64,000 nt of DNA. It comes from Candidimonas sp. SYP-B2681 (GTDB taxonomy: Bacteria > Pseudomonadota > Gammaproteobacteria > Burkholderiales > Burkholderiaceae_B). The notes beneath the pieces were generated by a model that worked only from the letters and a program-made list of their open reading frames with translations, was not told the origin of the DNA and made no database searches. The stretch covers positions 310,001-374,000 of the forward strand of contig NZ_RYDV01000003.1 of assembly GCF_003971065.1 (NCBI RefSeq). The letters run 5' to 3'. Of this stretch, positions 19,117 to 28,919 are shown piece by piece; the stretch's first letter is position 1; every line of letters begins with the position of its first letter. Position numbers and translations under genes: made by a program.

Positions 19117-19147
19117 GGGCACCACCGGACGCCCCGGTCGGTGTCCC
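19117..19147. terminator. Hairpin terminator between convergent genes
   Basis: GGGCACC-a-CCGG pairs with CCGG-tc-GGTGTCCC. On the minus strand TTTT follows directly; on the plus strand a T-run comes about 11 bases later at 19159-19165. It may serve both creA and the convergent spermidine-synthase-like gene. Confidence 0.6.
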
Positions 19148-19164
19148 ACGCAATAATGTTTTTT

Positions 19165-19890
19165 TCAAGCGCCTTGCATCCATGCTTGCAGGCCGTCGAC
19201 CCAACTTTCAGCGGGAAGCCCTGTATCCCGCCGAAATAGTACAGCGCGAGCATAAAGCTGATCGAAGTCTACCGACGGCGCCTGTTTGAAACCCATGGCC
19301 ACGACATTGCCATCGTGGACTTCGGGTAACCATGCCACCGCTTCGAACGCATGGTCCATGGCTTCCAGATTCTTGCCATGATCGGGGTAATCACAGAACA
19401 AATTCACCGTCATCATGCCCTGCGGTGTCAGGCAATCAGCGCAAGCTTGATAAAACTCGGCCGACTGGAAAACAGGTCCATGCGCATCGGCGTCATACAA
19501 ATCGACCTGTAGCACGTCGACGACGCCCCGATTGCCAGGATCCTGCACAAAGTTCATGGCATCCATTTCAATGACATGCAGCCTGCTATTGTTAGGAGGC
19601 AAGGCAAACATGGCGTGATTTGCGGTAATGACTGCACTGCTGAGTTCAATGGCGGTAGTCCTTGCCTGCGGAAAATGGCGATAACAAAATTTAGTCAGTG
19701 CACCGGCGCCTAACCCAAGCTGGACAATGCTCTTTGGCTGATGAATAAAAAGTGCCCATATCATCATTTGCTGCACATACTCCAGCTCCAGTGCGAAAGG
19801 GTCGTCCAGCCGCATAGAGCCCTGCACCCATCGGGTGCCAAAGTGCATATTACGCACGCCGTCTGCTTCCGTGATTGTTACGTTGTTCAT
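19165..19890 (-). CDS. Spermidine-synthase-like methyltransferase-fold protein
   Basis: Protein of 241 residues with a Rossmann SAM/decarboxySAM-binding core: glycine motif [14 protein letters not shown] near 60, acidic strand end TAIELSSAV near 80, and [14 protein letters not shown] near 128 in place of the spermidine-synthase DxxDP loop. The N-terminal beta domain and polyamine-site residues of true SpeE are largely absent, so genuine spermidine synthesis is doubtful. This short subgroup is widespread and uncharacterised. Divergent from the phnA-like gene with 37 bp between start codons. Confidence 0.78.
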   Translation of the reverse strand: MNNVTITEADGVRNMHFGTRWVQGSMRLDDPFALELEYVQQMMIWALFIHQPKSIVQLGLGAGALTKFCYRHFPQARTTAIELSSAVITANHAMFALPPNNSRLHVIEMDAMNFVQDPGNRGVVDVLQVDLYDADAHGPVFQSAEFYQACADCLTPQGMMTVNLFCDYPDHGKNLEAMDHAFEAVAWLPEVHDGNVVAMGFKQAPSVDFDQLYARAVLFRRDTGLPAESWVDGLQAWMQGA

Positions 19891-19927
19891 GTTAGGATCG
19901 AGCCACTTTAAATTTCTATACCTTGTT

Positions 19928-20269
19928 ATGCAAACACTGCCTTCTTGCCCTCAATGCGCCATGGACAACACCTATCCCGACGGTGAACATTACATCTGTC
20001 CCGATTGCGCCCTCGAATGGCCCATCGATTCTTCTGGCAACGATGAAGAATCCGACGATAGGGTCATCAAGGACAGTAATAATAATCCGCTTGCCGATGG
20101 CGACGCTGTCATTCTGATCAAAGACCTCAAGGTAAAAGGCTCATCGACCACGTTGAAAAAAGGCACCAAAGTCAAAAGCATACGCCTGGTTGCGGGCGAC
20201 CACGAAGTCGATTGCAAAATCGATGGCGCTAGCTTTATGCTAAAGGCCTGCTTTCTAAAAAAGGCTTAG
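19928..20269 (+). CDS. yjdM: PhnA/YjdM family zinc-ribbon protein
   Basis: Protein of 113 residues with an N-terminal zinc ribbon (CPQC, then CPDC, residues about 7-27) and a C-terminal KOW-like PhnA domain containing [21 protein letters not shown]. Despite the historical name PhnA, this family has no proven role in phosphonate use; E. coli YjdM is linked to stress survival. ATG at 19928 follows CTTGTT with little Shine-Dalgarno match. Sits between the divergent spermidine-synthase-like gene and the hydrolase gene 105 bp downstream. Confidence 0.93.
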   Translation: MQTLPSCPQCAMDNTYPDGEHYICPDCALEWPIDSSGNDEESDDRVIKDSNNNPLADGDAVILIKDLKVKGSSTTLKKGTKVKSIRLVAGDHEVDCKIDGASFMLKACFLKKA

Positions 20270-20374
20270 GCCCGATTCCGCTCCGGCGTCGCGGCATACA
20301 CCGTGGCTCAAGGGAACTTACTGGGTCAATCGAGAATCTTAGTAGCTGTCGACTTTTTTTCTTGCACTTGATCG

Positions 20375-21283
20375 ATGCGTATCCGCCGGCTTTTACCCCT
20401 GATCATACTGGTATGCCTGCTGTTAGTAGCGGCGGGCAGCTATATCTGGCTGGACCGCTGGCAGCGCCAGACGATATTTTCCGTAGAACTGGGCGATAGC
20501 CGCTGGTGGCGAGAGGCCCCGCAGGGAACCGAAGTGTTCGACATCACCCTGAAAAACGGTGAAAAGATACACAGTTGGTATATTGCCAATCCCAATCCTC
20601 AGGCCCCTTCCGTGCTCTATCTGCATGGTTCCCGCTGGAATCTTAACGGGAGCGTATTCCGTATTGAACGCTGGCTCGAGATGGGTTTTTCGGTTTTGGC
20701 CATCGACTACCGTGGGTTTGGGGAATCGAGCCATGTTCTACCGTCCCAGGGCACTGCAACGCAAGATGCCAACGCTGCCCTGCAGGAGCTTGCGCGCCGG
20801 CAACCCGACCCAGCACGCAGATTTGTATACGGACATAGCCTGGGAGGCGCGGTCGCTGTTGCGCTGGCAGTCCAAGCGGATCAGCCCGAGTTTGCCGGGC
20901 TGATTCTTGAATCTACATTTACCAGTATCGAGAGCATGATAGGTAACACCCGCTATGCTCACATACCAGGGCTGGCTATGCTGGTCACGCAACCCTTTAA
21001 TTCGATCGGCACGATACAAAGTGTCAAAGTCCCGATTCTTTTCCTTCATGGAACTGCGGACTCGGTGGTTCCACACAGCATGAGCGATGCGCTGCGCGCA
21101 GCCGCCGAAAAGCCCAATGGACCACTGCGACGTGTTGTAAAGATAGAAGGTGCGTCGCATTCCGGGGCAAGTCGAAGCGGCGAAGCCTACGAAAATGCCA
21201 TAAGGGAATTTATTGCTATGGGTGCACAGGCCAAGGGTGACGATGGCCTTGGCCGGAGGACGGCAACAGGGGAAAACCACTAG
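20375..21283 (+). CDS. Alpha/beta hydrolase, membrane-anchored
   Basis: Serine hydrolase of 302 residues. Residues 7-26 form one hydrophobic segment that is probably an uncleaved anchor facing the periplasm. The catalytic triad is readable: nucleophile S155 in GHSLGGA, acid D229 in HGTADSVVP, and H262 in GASHSG; the oxyanion region is YLHGSRWN. This is the BEM46/ABHD13-like group. Substrate unknown. The last 25 residues are polar and poorly conserved-looking. Its ATG is at the end of a T-rich stretch without a strong ribosome site. Confidence 0.88.
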   Translation: MRIRRLLPLIILVCLLLVAAGSYIWLDRWQRQTIFSVELGDSRWWREAPQGTEVFDITLKNGEKIHSWYIANPNPQAPSVLYLHGSRWNLNGSVFRIERWLEMGFSVLAIDYRGFGESSHVLPSQGTATQDANAALQELARRQPDPARRFVYGHSLGGAVAVALAVQADQPEFAGLILESTFTSIESMIGNTRYAHIPGLAMLVTQPFNSIGTIQSVKVPILFLHGTADSVVPHSMSDALRAAAEKPNGPLRRVVKIEGASHSGASRSGEAYENAIREFIAMGAQAKGDDGLGRRTATGENH

Positions 21284-21353
21284 AGTTTTCCCGTGTACAC
21301 GTGAAGCAGGCTATCTATACTCAGCCCACGCCCACTAATCCACAGGTCTCTTA

Positions 21354-21803
21354 ATGCTGCCCTCACTAGATTTTTTAAGTACCCTTGCGCAACAACGCGG
21401 CGACGAAATCGCGATAGAAGATTCCAGCGCCCAAGTAAGCTATTCCGAACTATTGATCTCCGTCAATGCGCTGGCCGTAGCCCTTCAGGTGAAAGATCCG
21501 ATTCCGGCCTCAAAGGTCGGTCTGTGTGCGGCCAACTCGATGGAATATATTGTCAGCATGTTGGCCATATTGGCTGCTGGAAAAACGCTGGTGCCCTTGA
21601 ATTGCTACGGCACGTCAGAGCAGCTGCATCAAATACTGATCGATACCCACCCCTCTGCCATTATTGTGGACAAGCTTGGTGATGCCCTGATCAAAAGCGA
21701 AGATGAGTTAAAAATTCCGTTCTCACAATTTCCGGGGTTGGTACTGACTTATCGAGATCAGACACCGCAACGCCACGATGTAACCAGCGCCGAAAACTCC
21801 TGA
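21354..21803 (+). CDS. N-terminal-only AMP-binding (acyl-CoA synthetase-like) protein
   Basis: A 149-residue protein that matches only the first part of ANL-superfamily adenylating enzymes: FLSTLAQQRGDEIAIED, the VSYSELLISVNALA helix and LAILAAGKTLVPLNC, then an IIVDKL strand. It stops before the TSGT-type phosphate loop and lacks all ATP, acyl and CoA-binding motifs and the C-terminal lid, so it cannot be an active synthetase alone. The 90 bp after its stop contain no remnant of the missing part, and the next gene has its own promoter. It could be a decayed gene fixed as a short frame, or a small protein partner. The start ATG at 21354 lies shortly after TCTCTTA, with a weak ribosome site. 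Confidence 0.6.
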   Translation: MLPSLDFLSTLAQQRGDEIAIEDSSAQVSYSELLISVNALAVALQVKDPIPASKVGLCAANSMEYIVSMLAILAAGKTLVPLNCYGTSEQLHQILIDTHPSAIIVDKLGDALIKSEDELKIPFSQFPGLVLTYRDQTPQRHDVTSAENS

Positions 21804-21836
21804 AATTCGCAGTGCCTTTGTTATGCCTGATGCTCC

Positions 21837-21842
21837 TATAAT
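21837..21842 (+). promoter_or_regulatory. Candidate -10 element of the DoxX gene
   Basis: Perfect TATAAT about 50 bases before the DoxX start codon at 21891; no good -35 hexamer is visible. Confidence 0.35.
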
Positions 21843-21890
21843 GGCGCGCCTGCCCATCCGGCCCTTTTTTTACTACTACGGAATCACGAC

Positions 21891-22301
21891 ATGTCCCCTA
21901 ACTCGCTTGATGATCTTGGCAAACTGATCCTCCGTCTGACGATCGGCATTTTGATCCTGTTCCACGGGGTGGCCAAGGTACTCAATGGCATTGGCCCTAT
22001 TGAAAGCATGCTGGTGGCCCGCGGCATGCCGGCATTCATCGCCTGGGGGGCATATATTGGCGAAGTCATTGCTCCACTATTGGTGATTATCGGGTTTTAC
22101 ACGCGCGTGGGCGCCTTGCTGATTCTGGCGAACATGGTGGTTGCGATCGCACTTGCTCATAGCGGGCAATTGTTCCAGTTGGCCAACACTGGCGGCTGGC
22201 GCCTCGAGCTCCAGGGACTTTTTCTGTTTGGCAGCCTGGCCGTTGTCCTGTTGGGTGCTGGCCGCTTTAGCCTGGGCGGCAAAAACGGCCGCTGGAATTA
22301 A
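21891..22301 (+). CDS. DoxX family membrane protein
   Basis: Small inner-membrane protein of 136 residues with four hydrophobic segments (LTIGILILFHGVAKV; AYIGEVIAPLLVIIG; LLILANMVVAIALAH; LFLFGSLAVVLLGAG). The pattern and the motif LFHGVAKV fit the DoxX/YphA family (PF07681). Family members accompany thiosulfate oxidation or redox stress functions, but most, like this one, have no assigned role. It ends 30 bp before the patatin gene on the same strand and may be co-transcribed with it. Confidence 0.9.
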   Translation: MSPNSLDDLGKLILRLTIGILILFHGVAKVLNGIGPIESMLVARGMPAFIAWGAYIGEVIAPLLVIIGFYTRVGALLILANMVVAIALAHSGQLFQLANTGGWRLELQGLFLFGSLAVVLLGAGRFSLGGKNGRWN

Positions 22302-22330
22302 GCCACGATAGTGTCAAAGCGGCTCTGTTG

Positions 22331-23251
22331 ATGAATTCCGCTCAACACAGGTCACCGCGCAAACCGCGCATTGGCCTGGTGCTGGGTAGCGGCTCTGCAC
22401 GCGGATGGGCACACATCGGCGTAATACAGGTATTAGAACAAGCGGGCATTCGTCCCGACATAATCTGTGGCACTTCCATCGGAGCCCTCGTAGGCGCTGC
22501 TTATGCTGTTGGCGAATTGGACCGCTTCGAAAAATGGGTGCTTGGCCTGGGCATCAAAGACGTCGTATCGTTCATGGACGTTCGCTTGAATGGCGGCATG
22601 CTAAAAGGCGAACGTCTTATGGAATTCTTTCGGCGCAACTTCGTTGATCAGCCGATTGACGAGCTGGAAATCCCCTTCGGCGCCGTCGCGACCGTGCTGC
22701 ATAATGGCAACGAGATATGGTTGCGCAGCGGTTCAACTGTCGATGCCGTACGGGCCTCGATCGCACTTCCCGGCCTATTTTCTCCGGTCTGGCACGAAGG
22801 ACAGTTACTGGTCGATGGTGGGCTCGTAAATCCCGTGCCAGTTTCCCTCGCACGCGCGATGGGAGCCGACATAACGATAGCTGTCGAGCTTAATTCCGAC
22901 ATCATGGGCCGCCATACAGACCGCAGCCCGACCCCTGCAACGACGGGGACGGTGGGCTCTGAATGGATGAGAAAATTGCAGCTCAATTTAAGCTCTTTCC
23001 TTCCCGAATCGATTCCGCCGGAACAGCGACTGCCATCGATGCTTGATGTGGTGGCCGCAAGCATAAACATCATGCAAGTACGCATTACGCGCAGCCGCCT
23101 GGCTGGCGAGCCTGCCGACATCGTGATTTCGCCAAAACTCGCTCATTTAGGCCTGTTGGATTTTCACCGAGCCCAAGTGGCGATGGACGAGGGCCGCCGC
23201 GCTGCCCAGGCAAGCATACCGGGGCTTATCGAGCTAGGTTTGGCGCACTGA
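22331..23251 (+). CDS. Patatin-like phospholipase (RssA family)
   Basis: Serine acyl hydrolase of 306 residues from ATG 22331 (a TTG directly before it is in frame but unnecessary). The patatin signatures are complete: oxyanion loop GSGSARG (19-25), nucleophile S49 in GTSIGA, and catalytic D162 in VDGGLVNP. It resembles the RssA/NTE-type bacterial group, likely a cytoplasmic or membrane-associated lysophospholipase. No signal peptide. It follows DoxX by 29 bp on the same strand and converges on an AraC-family regulator gene. Confidence 0.92.
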   Translation: MNSAQHRSPRKPRIGLVLGSGSARGWAHIGVIQVLEQAGIRPDIICGTSIGALVGAAYAVGELDRFEKWVLGLGIKDVVSFMDVRLNGGMLKGERLMEFFRRNFVDQPIDELEIPFGAVATVLHNGNEIWLRSGSTVDAVRASIALPGLFSPVWHEGQLLVDGGLVNPVPVSLARAMGADITIAVELNSDIMGRHTDRSPTPATTGTVGSEWMRKLQLNLSSFLPESIPPEQRLPSMLDVVAASINIMQVRITRSRLAGEPADIVISPKLAHLGLLDFHRAQVAMDEGRRAAQASIPGLIELGLAH

Positions 23252-23357
23252 AAAGCCCAAGGTAAAACTGGGAGTTCCAAGATAAAGGTGACGCAACCGT
23301 TAAGAGAATAAAGCTGAACCTCATGCCTGCCGGACACCATGTACCGGCATCCCCGGA

Positions 23358-24143
23358 TTACGACTGGAGGAGCGAATTTCTGATGAAATCGCTGGGCGTG
23401 ATACCGAGGTTCCGCCTGAACATTGCGGTAAACGCGCTTTGGTTCTGGTATCCGAGATCGAGCGCAATACTCAAGACCTGCCGTCCTTCCGCCAACCATT
23501 CCAGGGCGATCAGCAGCTTGGCTTGTTGACGCCACTGCGAGAACGACATACCCAGTTCATGGACGAACAGACGGTGCAAGGTGCGTTGATCGTAGCCCAG
23601 ATCCATGGCCCATTCTTGCAGGGTTTTCGTATCGTCAAGGTGTTCCTGGATATGTGTACAGATTCGCGCCAGACGGTGATCACGCGGGGTCGGCAAGTGC
23701 AGAGGCAGCGCGGACGACCCGTTGATTTGTTCGAGCAGCAGATCCATCAGCAAGGTGATTCGTGGGCACGAAACCGTTTGTGCCGGGGCGGCAGCGACTG
23801 CACTGATTAGCTCGCGAAACAGGGGCGAGACTGACAACATATAGCTTTGAGCTGGAAGATCTGGCTGAAATTCAGGATTGACAAACACCGAACGCAATTG
23901 CACCTTGCCCAACATGCGTACTTTATGCCTGACGTTAGGCGCCAACCACAGGGCGCGGCTAGGAGGGACCACCCAATGACCATCGGTGCTGGAAACTATC
24001 ATTACGCCACTTAAGGCGAGTTTAAGCTCGCCCATCCCGTGCCCGAGACTGGAAAGCACGGTAGAGTCGGCGAAGTCTCGGCTGAGTCCGCCGACCAGTA
24101 CACCGGTGCCAAGTGCAGCACCCGTATTAAGCTGCGACATCAT
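23358..24143 (-). CDS. AraC-family regulator with cupin N-domain
   Basis: Transcription regulator of 261 residues: an N-terminal AraC-binding cupin-like domain (about 20-110, including the GHWVVPPSRALWLAPN block) and two C-terminal helix-turn-helix units (about 160-255; LQEWAMDLGYDQRTLHRLF and ALDLGYQNQSAFTAMFRRN). The layout resembles NimR-type regulators. Start is ATG 24143 or the next codon ATG 24140. It is downstream of acs on the same strand with 149 bp and a possible terminator between them. The regulated gene and ligand cannot be inferred. Confidence 0.92.
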   Translation of the reverse strand: MMSQLNTGAALGTGVLVGGLSRDFADSTVLSSLGHGMGELKLALSGVMIVSSTDGHWVVPPSRALWLAPNVRHKVRMLGKVQLRSVFVNPEFQPDLPAQSYMLSVSPLFRELISAVAAAPAQTVSCPRITLLMDLLLEQINGSSALPLHLPTPRDHRLARICTHIQEHLDDTKTLQEWAMDLGYDQRTLHRLFVHELGMSFSQWRQQAKLLIALEWLAEGRQVLSIALDLGYQNQSAFTAMFRRNLGITPSDFIRNSLLQS

Positions 24144-24228
24144 AAGCGATACTTATCCCCTTGCACACCCTTCTGCCGCGGTATTGTTACACCGATTCTA
24201 CTGGGGTCAGTACGTAAAGCCATGGAGG

Positions 24229-24251
24229 AAAACCCCCGCGAAAAACGGGGT
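24229..24251 (-). terminator. Possible terminator downstream of acs
   Basis: On the minus strand CCCCG and CGGGG form a 5-bp stem around a T-rich loop, followed by TTTT, about 40 bases after the acs stop. Stem is short. Confidence 0.4.
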
Positions 24252-24292
24252 TAGGAACCTTGACTTTTTGTACCGCGGGCAAGCTGTGTTTA

Positions 24293-26272
24293 TCAGTACA
24301 CGCCCGTAAACTGCTTCAAGACATCTGGGTTTTCAAGGGTCGACACGTCTTGTGTGACTTCCTGGCCTTCCGCTACCACACGCAATAAGCGTCTAAGGAT
24401 TTTTCCGGATCGGGTTTTGGGCAGGTTATTTCCGAAGCGAATATCGCGCGGTTTGGCGATGGGACCGACCTCATTCGCCACCCAATCGCGCAACACTTGC
24501 GCCAGAGCTTCGGCCTTCTGACCTTCAGGAAGCTGTCCTTTGAGTATCACGAAAGCGACGATCGCTTCTCCGGTGGTCGCATCGGGGCGCCCTACCACCG
24601 CGGCTTCTGCGACGAGCTCATGCGCCACCAGAGCCGACTCGATTTCCGTCCCGCCAAGGCGATGCCCGGAAATGCTTAGAACGTCGTCTGTGCGGCCCAT
24701 GATCCAGTAATAGCCGTCTTTATCCCGCTGCGCGTTATCGCCCGCCATGTAATAGCCTTTCAGCTCGGCAGGAAAGTAACTGCTTTTGAAACGCTCGGAG
24801 TCGCCCCATACGTTACGTATCATGGCAGGCCAAGGCCGTTTAATGACCAGATAGCCGCCGCGCCCGTTCGGGATATCGTTGCCCGCCTCGTCGACTATGC
24901 CTGCCGAAATACCCGGCAATGGAAAAGTGCATGAACCCGGTTTAAGCGGTGTGGCCCCGGGTAGCGGAGCCAAAATATGGCCGCCCGTCTCGGTTTGCCA
25001 CCACGTGTCGACGATGGGGCAGCGCCCGGCGCCGACATTGTTGTGATACCAGATCCAGGCTTCAGGATTGATGGGTTCTCCGACCGAACCCAGTAAACGC
25101 AGACTGCTGAGGTCGAAGTTGCGCGGATGCGCAGCGCCTGCTGCTTGCGAAGCTTTAATCAACGAACGGATCGCCGTCGGCGCAGTATAGAAAATACTCA
25201 CCTTATGGCGCTCGATCATTTCCCAGAAACGGCCAGCATGCGGGTAAGTAGGTATGCCTTCGAAGATTACTTGCGTCATACCTGCGGCAAGGATGCCGTA
25301 GGCGATATACGTGTGGCCCGTTACCCAGCCTACGTCGGCAGTACACCAGAAAACATCATTGGGCCGGGCATCGAATACCCATTTCGTGGTTAAGGACGCC
25401 CACAAAAGATATCCGGCTGAGGAATGCTGCACGCCCTTAGGCTTTCCTGTAGACCCCGAGGTGTATAGAATGAACAAAGGATGTTCGGCCTCGACAGCAA
25501 CCGGTTCACAGGTCTCGGCTTGCCCAGCTTCAAGCTCGTGCAGCCATACGTCGCGGGCGTTGTCCCAGGCGACGTCTGTACCGGCGCGCTTATAGACGAT
25601 AACTTTTTCGACGACGTCGCCGCCCTCTTCGGCCAGCGCTTCATCAACAGCCGTCTTCAATGGGATTGCACGGCCACCGCGCTGCTGCGCGTCGGCCGTG
25701 ATAATAAGCCGTGCACCGACGTCGACAATACGCTGGTGCAGGCTTTTTGCCGAGAATCCGCCAAATACAACCGAATGCGTAATGCCCAAACGGGCACACG
25801 CTTGCATCGCCGCAATCGCTTCAATAGACATCGGCAAATAAATAATGGCCCGATCACCTTTGCCATAACCCAGTGATTTTAAGCCGTTGGCGATCCGGCA
25901 TACACGAGCGTGGAGTGCACGGTAGGAAATAGTGCAGACTTGCCCGTCGTCAGCTTCGAAAATAATGGCGTTCTTGTCGCCATTGCCATTTTCAAGATGG
26001 ACGTCCAGGCAATTTTCTGAAACGTTTAATTCACCGTCGTCGAACCAGGTATAGAAAGGCGCCCGTGATTCGTCAAGAATTCGAGTGAAGGGCTTGCTCC
26101 AGCGCAGATGTTCCTGAGCATGGCGGCCCCAGAAGCCCTCCGGATCCTGATCCGCCTCTTCACAGAGTGCCTTGTAATTTTCCATACCCGACACAGTGGC
26201 TCCAGCCACGGCGGAACGTCCCGGTGAAAACACGCGATTTTCCACGAGAATGGAATCAATGGTAGACGACAT
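24293..26272 (-). CDS. acs: Acetyl-CoA synthetase
   Basis: AMP-forming acetate-CoA ligase of 659 residues (E. coli Acs 652), converting acetate, ATP and CoA to acetyl-CoA. Motifs in order: TPP-free ANL core with [15 protein letters not shown] phosphate loop near 285, WWQTETGG near 430, and [17 protein letters not shown]-like block with [10 protein letters not shown] near 540. The C-terminal lysine that is acetylated to switch the enzyme off is in [15 protein letters not shown] 26272 follows AGGAG. It lies 32 bp after livF of the second Liv-type operon on the same strand, so it may be co-transcribed with a transporter; that would suit uptake and activation of a small carboxylate, though this is only inference. 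Confidence 0.95.
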   Translation of the reverse strand: MSSTIDSILVENRVFSPGRSAVAGATVSGMENYKALCEEADQDPEGFWGRHAQEHLRWSKPFTRILDESRAPFYTWFDDGELNVSENCLDVHLENGNGDKNAIIFEADDGQVCTISYRALHARVCRIANGLKSLGYGKGDRAIIYLPMSIEAIAAMQACARLGITHSVVFGGFSAKSLHQRIVDVGARLIITADAQQRGGRAIPLKTAVDEALAEEGGDVVEKVIVYKRAGTDVAWDNARDVWLHELEAGQAETCEPVAVEAEHPLFILYTSGSTGKPKGVQHSSAGYLLWASLTTKWVFDARPNDVFWCTADVGWVTGHTYIAYGILAAGMTQVIFEGIPTYPHAGRFWEMIERHKVSIFYTAPTAIRSLIKASQAAGAAHPRNFDLSSLRLLGSVGEPINPEAWIWYHNNVGAGRCPIVDTWWQTETGGHILAPLPGATPLKPGSCTFPLPGISAGIVDEAGNDIPNGRGGYLVIKRPWPAMIRNVWGDSERFKSSYFPAELKGYYMAGDNAQRDKDGYYWIMGRTDDVLSISGHRLGGTEIESALVAHELVAEAAVVGRPDATTGEAIVAFVILKGQLPEGQKAEALAQVLRDWVANEVGPIAKPRDIRFGNNLPKTRSGKILRRLLRVVAEGQEVTQDVSTLENPDVLKQFTGVY

Positions 26273-26304
26273 TGCATACACTCCTGCATTTACGGAGAAA
26301 GGGC

Positions 26305-27009
26305 TTAGGCGGCTGCACCAAGATAGCGATTCATGATCTCGGGCTGTTGTTGCAGCTCTTGGGTAGTACCGCCGAAGACGATATGGCCGGTGTTCAATAG
26401 GTAGCAACGGTCGGCCATGGATAACGCTGCAGCAACGTTCTGTTCGACAACGACTATCGTTCTGCCCTGTCGTGCAAGGCCTTGGCAGATAGTCATGAGA
26501 TCGCGCACAATAAGCGGTGCGAGACCTTCGAACGGCTCGTCAAGCAAAATCAGGCGGGCATCGCGAATCATGGCGCGAGCAATCGCAACCATTTGCTGTT
26601 CCCCCCCCGACAGTTCACGCCCCTTGTTATTGCGCCGCTCATCCAGACGGGGAAAAGTACGGTAGATTTCCGCATAACTCAAAGGTTTCTTTGCCGTCAT
26701 TGCCGCAAGCTGAAGGTTCTCGTGAACCGTGATGCCGCCGATGACTCGCCGCTCTTCAGGTACCAATTGAAGACCCAGTCGCGCGATCTGGTGAGCCGGC
26801 AACTGATGCGTGGGCGTCCCGTCAAACGAAATGGTGCCCGATTTGGGCGTCAGAGCGCCGGCGATGGTTTTGAGCAATGTGGACTTGCCTGCGCCATTTC
26901 GACCCAACAAGGCTACCACTTCGTTCTCTTGAACATTGAGCGACACATCGAACAGAATGTGAGAATCACCGTAATAGGTATTGATACCTTCGACTTCAAG
27001 CAAACTCAT
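26305..27009 (-). CDS. livF: Liv-type ABC transporter ATPase (LivF-like), cluster 2
   Basis: ATPase of 234 residues, exactly LivF length. Walker [10 protein letters not shown], signature LSGGEQQM, Walker [12 protein letters not shown] and the histidine-loop equivalent [11 protein letters not shown] are present. Start ATG 27009 overlaps the stop of the fused LivM-LivG gene (ATGA), so translation is coupled. Last transport gene of cluster 2 and directly upstream of acs. Confidence 0.94.
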   Translation of the reverse strand: MSLLEVEGINTYYGDSHILFDVSLNVQENEVVALLGRNGAGKSTLLKTIAGALTPKSGTISFDGTPTHQLPAHQIARLGLQLVPEERRVIGGITVHENLQLAAMTAKKPLSYAEIYRTFPRLDERRNNKGRELSGGEQQMVAIARAMIRDARLILLDEPFEGLAPLIVRDLMTICQGLARQGRTIVVVEQNVAAALSMADRCYLLNTGHIVFGGTTQELQQQPEIMNRYLGAAA

Positions 27010-28919
27010 GATTCGTCTACGCCTCCAAGATAAGCTTCCTGAACTGCTTTGCTATTACGTATTTCCTCGGGCGTACCTTCTGCCAGGAAATTTCCGTCAT
27101 ACAAGACAGTGATTTTGTCGGCCAGTTCGAACATGGCGTCCATATCGTGCTCGACGATCAGGACAGTTCGCCCACGCCGTATGCTTTTTAGCAGCGCCAC
27201 GGTCTGCACCCGCTCTTCGGGACTCATACCTGCCAGCGGTTCGTCAAGCAGGAGAACGTTCGCCCCGGTCGCCAGCGCCAGACCGATTTCGACCCGCCTT
27301 TTCTCGCCATAGGAAAGCTCGTGCACCAGCGTATCGGCCTTATGAGAAAGCTCGACGAGTTCGAGTGCCGCCTCGACCTGCGCGCCGTAGCCGCTGACAC
27401 CGTTAAGACTGGACAAAGCATCGAAGCGGAAAGATCCACGTTGCTGGCCAAGCACCGACATCAGAATATTCTGGCGCACAGTCAGGGCATCGAAGAGCTC
27501 ATTGACCTGATAGCTTTTACTCATGCCAAGCTGGCATACCTGCGTTACACCAATACCGGTGATATTGTCGCCCCGGAGAAAAACTTCGCCTGACGTGGGG
27601 GTGATCTCGCCTGCCAGCATTTTGAAGAAGGTCGATTTGCCCGCGCCATTAGGCCCGATGAGACCCCGCAACTCACCTTCCGCTATGGATATCGACACAC
27701 CCTTGACCGCTTTAAGACCGCCGTAGTGCTTGGCGATATTATTGGCCTGTAACACGGGAGTGCCGGCTGGTAGAGATTTGGAGGCACGCATAAGTAGCTG
27801 CCTGCCATGGTGATGACCTGGATGCGCCCCGCCATTGCCAGTCGCTGTGGCACGGGTAAGGCGATTTGTCATGCGCTTATTACGCCACGCGATAAATTCG
27901 CCACAGATACCACGGCGGAAGACCGTGACCAGGATGACAAAGATAACGCCCAGTATCAGCCGCCAGTAGGCGCCCACGGAATCGACAAACTGCAGGACTT
28001 CGTACAGGTATAGCCATATCAAGGCGCCAAGCAATGGGCCAAATAACGTACCCGAGCCCCCCATTACGGTCTGGATGACGAGTTCAGCGGACGTATGAAG
28101 GTTGAACGCGTCGGGCGGCATATAACCTTGGAACAAGCCCAACAAACCGCCCGCCACACCGCCATAAGCGGCCGCGACGACGAACACTGCCAACTTGTAT
28201 CGTTGGATTTTATGTCCCACCGCCATTGCGCGGGTGGGGTTACCGCGAATCGCAGTGAGCACCACACCAAAAGGCGACAAGGAAATGCGTCGAGCAATGA
28301 TGAAACCAATGAAGAACATTCCGGCAAGGAAGGTATACATTGGCCAGCCAGGCTGGATCAATATGCTGTAAAAACCGAAGTCCAGCACAGGTTCAGGAAT
28401 ACCGGGTATCCCGTTCTCGCCGCCCGTCCAGTCGCGCAAGGGCCCGAATTCAAGGAAATAGATCATTTCCGCAAAAGCGAGAGTGCTCATGGCGAAATAA
28501 ATGCCGCTACGCCGAAGAGTAAGGTAGCCAATCAGCAGACCCAATACTGAAGCTACCAGCATGGCGACCACAAGGGCGAGCAGCATGTTGGGAATCAGGC
28601 CTGTCGTCAACAAATAGGCGGTAACAAAACTTCCTGTTCCGTAGAAGGCCGCTTGCCCAAATGACAGCAAACCCGCGTACCCGAACAACAGATCGAAACC
28701 GAGGCCAAATAGTCCCCATATCAGGACACGGCCCAGCAAATCGGGGCCCGCACCTATGAGGGGTGCGAGGAACGGTGCCAAAGTCAGTACAACCGCGGTA
28801 AAGAACTCGACGCTGTACCGGCGACGCAGGCCGCCAGATGACGGCGCTGCGGGTACATTCTGCCCTTTGGACGAACCTGCGCTGGCGTCGATCGCCACTG
28901 AGTTATCTGTCTGGCTCAT
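27006..28919 (-). CDS. Fused LivM permease-LivG ATPase, cluster 2
   Basis: Single chain of 637 residues joining a Liv-type permease half and an ATPase. Residues about 35-340 are LivM (LFGYAGLLSFGQAAFYGTGS; LTLRRSGIYFAMSTLAFAEM; nine or so membrane segments). A polar, His-rich linker (NGGAHPGHHHGRQ, near 365-378) leads into a LivG ATPase in about 390-637 with Walker A GPNGAGKST, signature LSYGEKRRVE and Walker B VLLLDEPLAG, ending with LIVEHDMDAMF. Membrane topology places the LivM C-terminus on the cytoplasmic side, as the fusion requires. Starts at ATG 28919 overlapping livH by 4 bp. LivM-LivG fusions are known in some proteobacteria. Confidence 0.94.
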   Translation of the reverse strand: MSQTDNSVAIDASAGSSKGQNVPAAPSSGGLRRRYSVEFFTAVVLTLAPFLAPLIGAGPDLLGRVLIWGLFGLGFDLLFGYAGLLSFGQAAFYGTGSFVTAYLLTTGLIPNMLLALVVAMLVASVLGLLIGYLTLRRSGIYFAMSTLAFAEMIYFLEFGPLRDWTGGENGIPGIPEPVLDFGFYSILIQPGWPMYTFLAGMFFIGFIIARRISLSPFGVVLTAIRGNPTRAMAVGHKIQRYKLAVFVVAAAYGGVAGGLLGLFQGYMPPDAFNLHTSAELVIQTVMGGSGTLFGPLLGALIWLYLYEVLQFVDSVGAYWRLILGVIFVILVTVFRRGICGEFIAWRNKRMTNRLTRATATGNGGAHPGHHHGRQLLMRASKSLPAGTPVLQANNIAKHYGGLKAVKGVSISIAEGELRGLIGPNGAGKSTFFKMLAGEITPTSGEVFLRGDNITGIGVTQVCQLGMSKSYQVNELFDALTVRQNILMSVLGQQRGSFRFDALSSLNGVSGYGAQVEAALELVELSHKADTLVHELSYGEKRRVEIGLALATGANVLLLDEPLAGMSPEERVQTVALLKSIRRGRTVLIVEHDMDAMFELADKITVLYDGNFLAEGTPEEIRNSKAVQEAYLGGVDES

